Source of the DNA: SOIA01 sp050116035
GTDB lineage: Bacteria; Acidobacteriota; Aminicenantia; Aminicenantales; Aminicenantaceae
DNA: 7,679 bases
Reading direction: 5' to 3'
Assembly (NCBI GenBank): GCA_050116035.1
Contig: JASFPJ010000145.1
Location: forward strand, 1 to 7,679
Positions within the stretch are counted from its first letter, which is position 1. Each line of letters opens with the position of its first letter. Below are positions 1 to 6,374 of this stretch, in pieces. The notes under the pieces were generated by a model. That model saw nothing but the letters and a program-made list of their open reading frames with translations, made no database searches and was not told the origin of the DNA. Made by a program: the position numbers and the translations under genes.

Positions 1-864
1 CAGAGGAGGGAGGATAAAGGCAAACACAGCTAAAGTTGATAAAGCCAGGAAAAGGGAATCCCTATTCCCGGTTAAAACTTCATACAGACCTGTGAACCAC
101 ATGGGCGGGAAAAGGTAGAGAAAAAGTGAATTACTCTCTTTAAGCTGCATAAAATCTGAAAATAACAGAAAGTTTCCCAAGGATTCAGCAACAAAGAACA
201 CAAGCATAAACACAAAGAAAACAATCAATACAGGACGCAAGAAAGCAGAAATCTGATTGAATATCTTATATCCGAAGATACTTATTAGAGCGCCCATAAA
301 AAAACCGAATATAAAAAAAGCGAAAAAGCTTGCGGCTAACGCGCTGATCCAATGCACAACCATAAAACGCAAGCCATATATAATGCTTGAAGACCGCCAC
401 TGAGCCAAATAAAACCAGAACATCAAAGTGGAAAGGGAATTCACGACCAAATAAAACAAAAAAACAAAGAACCATACACTCGCAAATTTTGCTGAAAAAA
501 GAGTTCTTGTTTTGATGGGCAGAGGGAGTAAATTCAAATAATCCCTCGAATCGAGAAAAATGACGTCCCATTCCAAAACAGCGATGAAACTCATGAGAAC
601 CATCAGAAAAAATATGAAATAACATTTTTCAACCCAGGAAGTTCCCGCATCGGGTATCCACGCATACTTCCAGAGAAGCATGTGGGAGAGGTGGGCGGAA
701 AAAACAGCAAAAATAGCCAGAATCGCGATAACCTTCTCCTTCATCTGTTCTTCGAAAAAAACGACATCGTTGATGAAGAGACGACGATAGAAATGTCTGA
801 CGAGGATGAGCCATTGTTTAAAATCGCCTCTGGAACGGCTAAATATACTTTCGTAGATGTTCAT
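1..864 (-). CDS. ABC-2 type exporter permease, 3' end cut by window edge
   Basis: This is an open frame of 288 codons without a stop, running from an ATG at 862-864 off the left edge, so the C-terminus is missing. The visible part is strongly hydrophobic. I see membrane segments near residues 43-64, 77-99, 127-150, 169-196, 209-228 and 269-288, with a charged N-terminal tail before the first. A motif D-S-R-D-Y-L-N-L-L-P-L-P follows the second segment (about 103-114), and P-P-M-W-F-T-G-L-Y-E lies near 253-262. I recall both from large exporter permeases of Acidobacteriota-like genomes. The start lies 8 nt after the stop of the upstream ATPase gene and has no clear Shine-Dalgarno of its own, which suggests translational coupling. 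The protein would form the membrane channel of the exporter. The substrate is unknown. Confidence 0.85.
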   Translation of the reverse strand, partial: MNIYESIFSRSRGDFKQWLILVRHFYRRLFINDVVFFEEQMKEKVIAILAIFAVFSAHLSHMLLWKYAWIPDAGTSWVEKCYFIFFLMVLMSFIAVLEWDVIFLDSRDYLNLLPLPIKTRTLFSAKFASVWFFVFLFYLVVNSLSTLMFWFYLAQWRSSSIIYGLRFMVVHWISALAASFFAFFIFGFFMGALISIFGYKIFNQISAFLRPVLIVFFVFMLVFFVAESLGNFLLFSDFMQLKESNSLFLYLFPPMWFTGLYEVLTGNRDSLFLALSTLAVFAFILPPL

Positions 865-872
865 GGAACGTA

Positions 873-1643
873 TCAGGAATGATGTTTCATTGCCTGAACA
901 ACGCCGTCGGCGATTTTCTCTGAATCTTCATGAATGACGAGTTGATTAAAAATCTCCTCCAGGGAGGGCAGCTTCATCAGATTTCTTAGATTCTCGACAG
1001 AATCATTGGCGACAATTTTTCCTTTATGAATAATGATTACCCGTGAACAAATCTTTTCCACCACCTCCAGGATATGAGAACAATAGAAGATGATCTTGCC
1101 TTCCTGGCTCAGTTTCCGGATGAGGTCCTTTATGACTAATGATGTTTCGACATCCAAACCAGATAACGGTTCATCCAGGAGAAGGATATCCGGATTATGA
1201 AGCAACGCCGAGGACAGGAGCACTTTCTGGATCATTCCTTTTGAGTAGGAGGATATCGAGGAGTGCATATCTTCGGATAAGGAGAAAAAACTCATGAATT
1301 GCTCAATTTTTTCTTCTAAAATTTGTTCAGGAATATTGCGCAGTCTCCCCACCATCAGCAGATAATCGTAAGCGCTGAGGTAAGGATATATCTCTGCCTC
1401 TTCAGGAACATAGCCAATCTTTTTTTTGTATTTAACCATATTCTTTTTTATGTCTTTGCCTGAAAAAAGAATGCTCCCCTCTGTCGGTTTGAGAAGGCCA
1501 GCCAACATTTTAATCGTGGTTGTTTTACCGGCCCCGTTGGGTCCCAGATAGCCCAGAATTTCAGAGGGTTTGACTTGAAAGCTGACGCTATTCACAGCCG
1601 GAAAGATTTGGAATTTCTTTGTAATCCCCTTTAATTCCAGCAT
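873..1643 (-). CDS. ABC transporter ATP-binding protein (ABC-2 exporter type)
   Basis: A full-length 256-residue nucleotide-binding subunit that should power the permease encoded directly downstream. All core motifs are visible: Walker A G-P-N-G-A-G-K-T-T at 34-42, a Q-loop region at 77-85 where P-E-E stands in place of the usual glutamine (common in this subfamily), a variant signature Y-S-K-G-M-I-Q-K at 133-140, Walker B I-L-L-L-D-E-P at 153-159, the D-loop S-G-L-D at 161-164, and the switch histidine H190 in Y-C-S-H. The tail after residue 210 (S-L-E-E-I-F) resembles the short C-terminal extension of multidrug/Nod-type export ATPases. The ATG start is preceded by AGAAGGG and sits only about 11 nt after the transcription start predicted from a perfect promoter. 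The substrate cannot be told from sequence. Confidence 0.95.
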   Translation of the reverse strand: MLELKGITKKFQIFPAVNSVSFQVKPSEILGYLGPNGAGKTTTIKMLAGLLKPTEGSILFSGKDIKKNMVKYKKKIGYVPEEAEIYPYLSAYDYLLMVGRLRNIPEQILEEKIEQFMSFFSLSEDMHSSISSYSKGMIQKVLLSSALLHNPDILLLDEPLSGLDVETSLVIKDLIRKLSQEGKIIFYCSHILEVVEKICSRVIIIHKGKIVANDSVENLRNLMKLPSLEEIFNQLVIHEDSEKIADGVVQAMKHHS

Positions 1644-1660
1644 GTTCCCTTCTCTCTTTA

Positions 1661-1689
1661 ATTATAGTTTCCTCAAGTAGGCCTGTCAA
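1661..1689 (-). promoter_or_regulatory. Perfect consensus sigma-70 promoter of the ABC operon
   Basis: On the minus strand TTGACA (1689-1684) and TATAAT (1666-1661) are separated by exactly 17 bp, matching all twelve consensus bases at optimal spacing. Transcription should start near 1654. That gives a leader of only about 11 nt, which contains the AGAAGGG ribosome binding site of the ATPase gene. A match this good predicts strong, largely activator-independent expression unless a repressor blocks it. Confidence 0.85.
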
Positions 1690-1797
1690 AAAGGGAAAGG
1701 AGGCTTTGATCTTGACAGATTCCGGATAATCGTCAGGGTTTGATGAAATAACCTTGAAATCTGTAACTACCTGTAGGACCGTATTTTATACTGTCAA
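1683..1797. repeat. Three copies of the heptamer CTGTCAA / TTGACAG
   Basis: CTGTCAA occurs at 1683-1689 and 1791-1797, and its reverse complement TTGACAG at 1712-1718. The first copy includes the -35 box of the ABC operon promoter and forms a 7-bp perfect inverted repeat with the second across a 22-bp spacer. The same heptamer recurs at 6299-6305, again as a -35 box. These may be operator half-sites or simply promoter-like words in a short spacer. The sequence alone does not decide. Confidence 0.4.
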
Positions 1798-1857
1798 GGA
1801 GTCGGGATTTTAAGAGGATTTTGCATCTGATTGGATGCGCAAAGTTTTTGTTTCGTT

Positions 1858-2913
1858 TTAGTGCGTGTCCTTCTTTGCATTTAATAAATCATCATCATCA
1901 AACTCGTTTCCGCAATTAGGACATTCATATCTATTATATCCTGCAGCGACTTTGCGCTTTTTATGGATTATTACCTTTATGCAGGAACCTGAACAATTCG
2001 GGCATTTTATTTCTCTCTCAACAATGATTCCGTATAGGTTTTCTGCAGGGGGTGTGCCCCTTTTCTCTTTAGAAACCGTACAATCTCGATAATGAGGCTT
2101 ATCCTTTCGGTTATGAGATATTAGAGTTTGCACCACCTCCCAGCTTAATCTCCCCACTTGGGCCATCTCAGTGATCTCCTCTAAAGCTGTTCTATTGTTA
2201 TATGGGGTAGGCCGGAAAGGCCTTGACGAAAGGAGAGCATCATACACATCACACACCGCAATGATTTCGACCATGTTGTCTTTCAAAGAGATTCCTAGAG
2301 GATATCCAGAACCATCTCTTCGTTCGTGGTGCTCCCTGGCGACTTGCGCCGCAAAACTCTGACGGCTTTGAAGGAAATAGCTAAGAAGCACAAATCCAGC
2401 CAGGGTGTGTTGTTCCAGGATCTTCCTATCAGCCTCTGTCAGCAGGTTATCTTTTTTCAATATCGGGATTGGGACACATATTTTACCTAAATCGTGTATA
2501 GTTCCAGCCATTACTTCCGCAATCCAATCCTCGGATTTTTCCAGTAGATTACGAGCCATGACTGTGGACATGGCGAACACGACCAGAGAGTGGCGGTACG
2601 TATAAAAATCACGCTCTCGAAAATAGTCGAGACATTCCAGAATGGGTGAGATGAAACTGACCTTCTTCATTAAATTCAAGGTAATTGTTATTTTGGGTTC
2701 ATCGAAGATTACAGAGTATGGGGGACTTTGGAGCAAGACGATGATATCTTGATAAACGGTGCCATACTCTAAAAGGTGAAGCCTTGCGTAAGATGTGCCC
2801 TTATTGGTTGCGATCAATTCATCCATGGCCTTTGTCGTTAACTCTACACCAGACGGAAGAAACAATCTTTTGTCTAATGAATGAATCGGGGACTCGAGCT
2901 TAGTGGCTTTCAT
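1858..2913 (-). CDS. HD-GYP cyclic-dinucleotide phosphodiesterase with C-terminal zinc ribbon
   Basis: A 351-residue cytoplasmic protein. The N-terminus (about 15-40) resembles the short beta-rich 'L-F-L-P-S-G-V-E-L-T' segment often found before HD-GYP domains. The HD-GYP domain spans about 100-240 and keeps every usual metal or signature residue: H108, H140-D141 in H-D-L-G-K, H169, H195-H196 in H-H-E-R-R-D, the G-S-G-Y-P motif (201-205) and D222 in C-D-V-Y-D-A-L. It is therefore probably active in hydrolysing c-di-GMP or a related dinucleotide. A C-terminal zinc ribbon follows: C304-x2-C307 and C331-x2-C334, with an extra C311. No receiver domain or membrane segment is present. I chose the ATG at 2911-2913 because AAAGGAGA (2921-2928) lies 7 nt upstream; an in-frame TTG at 2914-2916 is the alternative. 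It appears to be transcribed alone. Confidence 0.92.
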   Translation of the reverse strand: MKATKLESPIHSLDKRLFLPSGVELTTKAMDELIATNKGTSYARLHLLEYGTVYQDIIVLLQSPPYSVIFDEPKITITLNLMKKVSFISPILECLDYFRERDFYTYRHSLVVFAMSTVMARNLLEKSEDWIAEVMAGTIHDLGKICVPIPILKKDNLLTEADRKILEQHTLAGFVLLSYFLQSRQSFAAQVAREHHERRDGSGYPLGISLKDNMVEIIAVCDVYDALLSSRPFRPTPYNNRTALEEITEMAQVGRLSWEVVQTLISHNRKDKPHYRDCTVSKEKRGTPPAENLYGIIVEREIKCPNCSGSCIKVIIHKKRKVAAGYNRYECPNCGNEFDDDDLLNAKKDTH

Positions 2914-2933
2914 CAATCATTCTCCTTTGTGTG

Positions 2934-2951
2934 TCCCAATTCAGATTGGGA
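2934..2951 (-). promoter_or_regulatory. Perfect 7-bp stem-loop just upstream of the HD-GYP ribosome binding site
   Basis: In the minus-strand RNA, UCCCAAU-CUGA-AUUGGGA forms a 7-bp perfect stem with a 4-nt loop. It ends 5 nt before the AAAGGAGA ribosome binding site of the HD-GYP gene. It could be a leader structure that tunes translation or mRNA stability, or on DNA a repressor site. There is no U-tract, so it is not a terminator. Confidence 0.5.
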
Positions 2952-3027
2952 TTAAATTTCATCTATAAGGATTCTTTTTGTGGACCTGGAATTCCCCTCA
3001 ACCTTTGGGACATATCCACATTTCTGA

Positions 3028-3040
3028 GATGTGTCACATC
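3028..3040. promoter_or_regulatory. 13-bp perfect palindrome GATGTG-T-CACATC, possible operator
   Basis: The palindrome has 6-bp arms around a single central base. It lies about 115 bp upstream of the HD-GYP start, and further CACAT/ATGTG words lie close by (3016-3033). The spacing and symmetry would suit a dimeric regulator, but no factor can be named. Confidence 0.3.
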
Positions 3041-3184
3041 CAATCCTTTGAAATTTGTTGTAGTGATTGTTCGGGGAAAGAGATGCGTTTTTCCTTTTGC
3101 TTATTTTCTTTCTTCAATAAGAAATATTAATAAGTTATTAAATACTTTATATAAATATATTAAAAAATGAGTCCCTAGGTATAA

Positions 3185-3213
3185 AACATACACAGCAAAA
3201 TGGTATCTGTAAA
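3185..3213 (-). promoter_or_regulatory. Candidate promoter for the HD-GYP gene, long leader
   Basis: On the minus strand TTTACA (3213-3208) and TATGTT (3190-3185) are 17 bp apart, matching 5/6 and 4/6 of consensus. If used, transcription starts near 3178 and the leader is about 265 nt. In such AT-rich sequence this score can arise by chance, so the call is tentative. Confidence 0.3.
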
Positions 3214-3230
3214 GGATTTTTATCAAAATG

Positions 3231-3260
3231 TCGTATTATGTCCTATTATGCCCTATTAAA
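3231..3260. repeat. Three 10-bp tandem repeats, TCGTATTATG type
   Basis: The consecutive units are TCGTATTATG, TCCTATTATG and CCCTATTAAA. The first two differ at one base; the third keeps the CCTATTA core. The period is about one helical turn, and the array lies just upstream of the candidate HD-GYP promoter. It might bind a regulator or be simple AT-rich slippage. Confidence 0.6.
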
Positions 3261-3281
3261 ACTCGGAAATTTTAAAAAATG

Positions 3282-4472
3282 CTATTCCCACCTCATCTTA
3301 TAGACGACCAATTCCTTATAGCCGCTCTCCTTCTCACGAAGGCAGTAGATACGGTTGTTTTTGGCCACGACATCTAAGGGGACGGGTATTTCAGTAACAG
3401 AGAATGGCAAGCTTCCGTAATTATCCAATTCTATTCTCCCGATGAACAGGCCCTCAGGATTAAAGATGTCATAGATAAAAGAATTTATGTCGTGCCCCTG
3501 TTCATAAGTCATGACATAAAGTCTGTTCTCTTCATCCAGGAAGAAAAACTGGAACGGAGGATGGAATTCAGGAAAATAGACCTTATTTTTATATTGCTCA
3601 AATGAATCAAAATTCTTGGTCATCCAATTAACAATCTCTTCTTTTAACTGATCAGGAACTTTAACGCTATGATATTCCTTCTTTATTTTTCGGAGTAAAT
3701 TCCCTTCTGTGTCATAAATTAAAAATTCATATCCTTTACCATAATTTCCGACATATATTCGGCCGTTTGAAGGTCTCAAGACATTGTAATCCATGTATAT
3801 GCGCAAGGGATTGATTCTCTTGGAGAGCACGATATTCGGCATCCACAGTCCCGGATGCAGCATCTTGATTTCTTCTAAACCTTCATTGCTCAGTATTATT
3901 GGATATTCACCCCTTCCTATGTCTTTATTGAAATTGTTCTTCACAGCAAGAATGTTCCCGTTCTCGAGAAGAGTGGCTATCCGGTGATTTGAGGGAAGAG
4001 AGATGGCTTTGATGTAGCTTCCATTTTTTTCAAAAATGTATATTTTTTTTCTATTATTATCCGCAATTTGAATGCGTTCCGATTCATCAACTCGAAGATA
4101 CCTCGGGGCTATTAGCTCACCCGGACCTTCACCCCTCCGTCCGAATGAAAGGATAAATTTCCCATCGGCATCGAATTTTAAAATGAGATCCGCGTCACTC
4201 CTTGAAACGATGAAATAGATATTCCCATCCGAATCGACGTCAAGGCCGATGATTTCCCGAATACCTATTTCTCTGAGGTCTTCTCTTTCAAAATCGATCG
4301 TGAATTCTTCTTCGAGATGAAGAGTATTCAGTTCTCCTTTTATTAAGTGAGGTTCTAAATGATTAACAATGACTTCCACTCCCTCTTCCATAAACCTTTC
4401 GACTTCATCCTGTTTTGGGCCACAGCAGAAAAATACTACCAGTATTAACGGAAGAAATTTAATTTTTTTCAC
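3282..4472 (-). CDS. 6-bladed beta-propeller lipoprotein (second of a tandem pair)
   Basis: The product has 396 residues from a GTG at 4470-4472. An in-frame TTG at 4485-4487 would add five residues, but GTG gives the more typical signal peptide start M-K-K-I-K-F and has GAGAG 8 nt upstream. A hydrophobic signal runs over about 6-15, then Cys16-Cys17, so it is probably a lipoprotein exported to the periplasm or outer surface. The body shows NHL-like strand repeats: D-V-D-S-D-G-N-I-Y near 78-86, F-D-A-D-G-K-F near 100-106, the family motif G-R-R-G-E-G-P-G-E-L at 111-120, and D-N-N-R-K-K-I-Y-I-F near 138-147. I recall such proteins as multi-copy families in Aminicenantes and Bacteroidota. They lack a proven function and may bind ligands or partner proteins. 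The gene lies downstream of its paralogue and probably in the same transcript. Confidence 0.85.
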   Translation of the reverse strand: MKKIKFLPLILVVFFCCGPKQDEVERFMEEGVEVIVNHLEPHLIKGELNTLHLEEEFTIDFEREDLREIGIREIIGLDVDSDGNIYFIVSRSDADLILKFDADGKFILSFGRRGEGPGELIAPRYLRVDESERIQIADNNRKKIYIFEKNGSYIKAISLPSNHRIATLLENGNILAVKNNFNKDIGRGEYPIILSNEGLEEIKMLHPGLWMPNIVLSKRINPLRIYMDYNVLRPSNGRIYVGNYGKGYEFLIYDTEGNLLRKIKKEYHSVKVPDQLKEEIVNWMTKNFDSFEQYKNKVYFPEFHPPFQFFFLDEENRLYVMTYEQGHDINSFIYDIFNPEGLFIGRIELDNYGSLPFSVTEIPVPLDVVAKNNRIYCLREKESGYKELVVYKMRWE

Positions 4473-4530
4473 TTTTTCAACTCTCAAATGCTGATAGCTT
4501 TTTTCTATTCATAAAAAACAGGACAAGATA

Positions 4531-5682
4531 TTACTTTCTAAAAATATCGGGAATGTTTTTGATGCTGTATTCAACATAAACTAAAAATTCGTCCTCTTGT
4601 GTCTCTACGGTGGCGAATCCAAAATCATAAAATTTTACATCATCCAGTGAAACTCCTTCCAGAGGTTTTATGATATAGACAAATCTTCCCTCGGAGTCGA
4701 ACACGTCCACCTCATAAGCCTGGACGCCTGATACTCTGTATACAGCCAGGTAGCCTTTAGGCAATATTTTTATTTCTTTAATAGCAGCCAATGAGTCCGG
4801 ATAAACAGATAGGGCCCACTTCCCGAATTCATCATTTTCGGCCCAGTAGAGAATCTTTTTTTTATCTTCCATGCTCACTCTCACATGTTTATAGGGTTTT
4901 TCGATCACATACTGGAGTTCTCCCTTGAGATTCTTCACATATATTTTGTACTCGGTATTCAACCCGGCATAGAGTTTTTGAGTCTCCCGGTCATAGGCAA
5001 ATTCGATATCCGGTACACCCCAGGGATCCGTGAATCCTCCTCCTCTATCCTTTCTTTGAATAAAACCCACATCTCTTTCTTTGATGAAATCGGTCTCAGA
5101 ACATTCCTTTTCTCTATCCTGAGACAGATTGACCAAAGTCACTCTCGAAACAATTCCCTCTTCGTCCCGGCTCCTCTCTTCTATGAAAAAAGTGTTTTCG
5201 TCCACGAAAACAGTAGGGCGGTAACCGATTTTTCGTTCTTGCAGAAATTGACTGTTTTTATCGTATTTCGCCATCTTCAGGGCCCCACTCGCCCAAATCT
5301 GGCCTTTCATAAAGTGCACCCAAAAAAACTGAAAATCAGGGAACTCCCCAGGTCCTTGTCCTCTTCGAACCAAACTCCCTAAATATTCTCCTTTATGATT
5401 GAACCTCTGGGCTTCTGTCTTATTCGGATTGAACAGAATCACTTCACCGTCTGTATCCCGGACATGATAAAATCCTCCGAGGTCCACTTCTTCATGTATA
5501 TAGGGATTGATTTCCCGAGTTTTTTCTACATCCAGCAGGACTGTTCCCTTTAATGGCTTTTCTGGATTCATGATATGAGGCACCCCATCAACTATAATCT
5601 TTTCTACTTTTCCCTCTTTAGGCCCACAGCAGATAAACAGAAAACTGACTAAAACAAAATAAATTAGTTTTTTCATTTTCAT
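4531..5682 (-). CDS. 6-bladed beta-propeller lipoprotein (first of a tandem pair)
   Basis: A 383-residue protein from an ATG at 5680-5682. GTG at 5683-5685 and ATG at 5674-5676 are alternatives, and none has a strong ribosome binding site. The N-terminus is a lipoprotein-type signal, K-K-L then a hydrophobic stretch, ending in Cys18-Cys19-G-P-K. The next segment K-V-E-K-I-I-V-D-G-V is shared in style with the downstream paralogue, which has D-E-V-E-R-F-M-E-E-G-V. The propeller motif V-R-R-G-Q-G-P-G-E-F sits at 105-114, preceded by F-N-H-K-G-E-Y-L-G-S. Later blades are recognisable as x-F-D-S-E-G-R-F-V-Y (about 328-336). The two proteins align in architecture but have diverged greatly, so the duplication is old. 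It starts 36 nt after the cupin gene stop and ends 58 nt before the next propeller gene, consistent with one operon. Confidence 0.85.
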   Translation of the reverse strand: MKMKKLIYFVLVSFLFICCGPKEGKVEKIIVDGVPHIMNPEKPLKGTVLLDVEKTREINPYIHEEVDLGGFYHVRDTDGEVILFNPNKTEAQRFNHKGEYLGSLVRRGQGPGEFPDFQFFWVHFMKGQIWASGALKMAKYDKNSQFLQERKIGYRPTVFVDENTFFIEERSRDEEGIVSRVTLVNLSQDREKECSETDFIKERDVGFIQRKDRGGGFTDPWGVPDIEFAYDRETQKLYAGLNTEYKIYVKNLKGELQYVIEKPYKHVRVSMEDKKKILYWAENDEFGKWALSVYPDSLAAIKEIKILPKGYLAVYRVSGVQAYEVDVFDSEGRFVYIIKPLEGVSLDDVKFYDFGFATVETQEDEFLVYVEYSIKNIPDIFRK

Positions 5683-5718
5683 CACTTGTTGTTCGCAGTC
5701 ACTTTGATAGTGTTATCT

Positions 5719-6243
5719 TTATTCATCCGAATAAAGCCGCTGTCGGGTTAGCTGAGTATCGGTTGGGTCTGGGCGCTCTTCCATAAGCTCATCTTCAGGT
5801 GCTGTATGGAATGACACGACTACCCAATTCTCTTTGGCGGTGACAGCTTGATGCCATGTGTACGGTGGAATGGATACCCATCTTTTTTCTATCCCCTTTT
5901 CCGCGTCGGCGACAAGAAGATTAGACTCCCATTTTTCGCCGGTCATGACTTGAAGATCTCCTGTGCCTCTGTAAGACATCATGTATTGATGGCTGTTTGG
6001 ATGCCTTTCCGCCCCAGATTCGGCTTGAGCCCGAACAATGAATACCCAGCTTGAACGTATCGTGTCTGGCAAACCTTTACCATAAGTATCCAAAGGCACA
6101 GGTTCCCAGGCTAACAGCGCTTCAGGATCTTTTTTCAGCTTCTGATCAACTCGTGGGATCAGAGAATCGAGAACGGATCTCACCGATTCCCGCCTCACAA
6201 TCTCATCAAGACTCTGGAGTATTTTTTGCGGTCTTTTTTTCAA
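5719..6243 (-). CDS. Cupin-fold protein, function unknown
   Basis: A 174-residue soluble protein without signal peptide. The central part (about 62-146) has cupin character. Motif 1 is degenerate: H81-P-N-S-H85-Q with G93/G95 following in Y-R-G-T-G-D-L-Q-V. Motif 2 is I-P-P-Y-T-W-H131, followed by V-V-V-S-F-H146. H81, H85 and H131 are the likely metal ligands; the usual second histidine of HxH is not in its normal place. The stretch W-E-P-V-P-L-D-T-Y-G (46-55) and the A-E-R-H-P-N-S-H-Q block look like a conserved small bacterial family that I recall but cannot name. The start is TTG, supported by AAGGGA 6-7 nt upstream; no ATG occurs before residue 88. It is the first gene of a probable operon with the two propeller lipoproteins. 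Confidence 0.8.
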   Translation of the reverse strand: MKKRPQKILQSLDEIVRRESVRSVLDSLIPRVDQKLKKDPEALLAWEPVPLDTYGKGLPDTIRSSWVFIVRAQAESGAERHPNSHQYMMSYRGTGDLQVMTGEKWESNLLVADAEKGIEKRWVSIPPYTWHQAVTAKENWVVVSFHTAPEDELMEERPDPTDTQLTRQRLYSDE

Positions 6244-6276
6244 TGAAATTCCCTTTATTCGGCTATAAGAAAGCTC

Positions 6277-6305
6277 AGTTTAGAATTTAAATATCTTGCT
6301 GTCAA
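6277..6305 (-). promoter_or_regulatory. Promoter of the cupin-propeller operon
   Basis: On the minus strand a perfect -35 TTGACA (6305-6300), a 17-bp AT-rich spacer and TAAACT (6282-6277, 4/6) precede the TTG start at 6243. The predicted transcription start is near 6270, giving a leader of about 27 nt that contains the AAGGGA ribosome binding site. Confidence 0.6.
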
Positions 6306-6322
6306 TTTTCATGCCTCGTTTC

Positions 6323-6351
6323 TTGACAATTTTTAAGACGTTAAATATTCT
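6323..6351 (+). promoter_or_regulatory. Promoter of the small plus-strand lipoprotein gene
   Basis: A perfect TTGACA (6323-6328), 17 bp, and TATTCT (6346-6351, 4/6) lie upstream of the TTG start at 6375. Transcription should begin near 6358, so the leader is only about 17 nt. It stands back-to-back with the cupin operon promoter, the two -35 boxes being 17 bp apart. Confidence 0.55.
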
Positions 6352-6374
6352 TAAGTTAGGGATCCATAATCAGA

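Larger units (their letters stand above)
2914..3281. other. 368-bp AT-rich intergenic region upstream of the HD-GYP gene
   Basis: No credible gene is seen here on either strand. The stretch at 3110-3180 is almost pure A/T. From the HD-GYP side outward it holds the ribosome binding site (2921-2928), a perfect hairpin (2934-2951), a 13-bp palindrome (3028-3040), a weak promoter candidate (3185-3213, minus) and a 3 x 10-bp tandem repeat (3231-3260). It must also contain the end of the propeller operon transcript, but I see no clear intrinsic terminator after 3282. Confidence 0.7.

Noticed and set aside
266..814. Open frames on the minus strand at 266-625 and 629-814
   Set aside because: They lie in another frame within the permease gene, whose own frame is open for 288 codons, reads as clean membrane segments and starts right after the ATPase gene.
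1712..1730. Plus-strand TTGACA followed by GATAAT as a promoter
   Set aside because: The hexamers are only about 7 bp apart and no plus-strand gene follows.
1820..1843. Hairpin GCATC-TGATTG-GATGC as terminator of the HD-GYP gene
   Set aside because: The stem is only 5 bp without a bulge, and on the minus strand no U-tract follows. The T-run is on the plus side, where no gene ends.
2931..3170. Plus-strand open frame of 79 codons in the intergenic region
   Set aside because: It starts with GTG without a ribosome binding site, has no recognisable motif, ends in A/T-rich low-complexity sequence and overlaps the HD-GYP leader.
2914..3180. c-di-GMP riboswitch in the HD-GYP leader
   Set aside because: I looked for the conserved class I and II core sequences on the minus strand and saw neither.
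4885..5382. Plus-strand open frame of 165 codons
   Set aside because: It is antisense to the propeller lipoprotein gene, has no ribosome binding site or domain, and its length is explained by the codon pattern of the opposite strand.
5848..6290. Plus-strand open frames opposite the cupin gene
   Set aside because: The minus-strand cupin frame has motif, promoter and ribosome binding site; the opposite frames have none.
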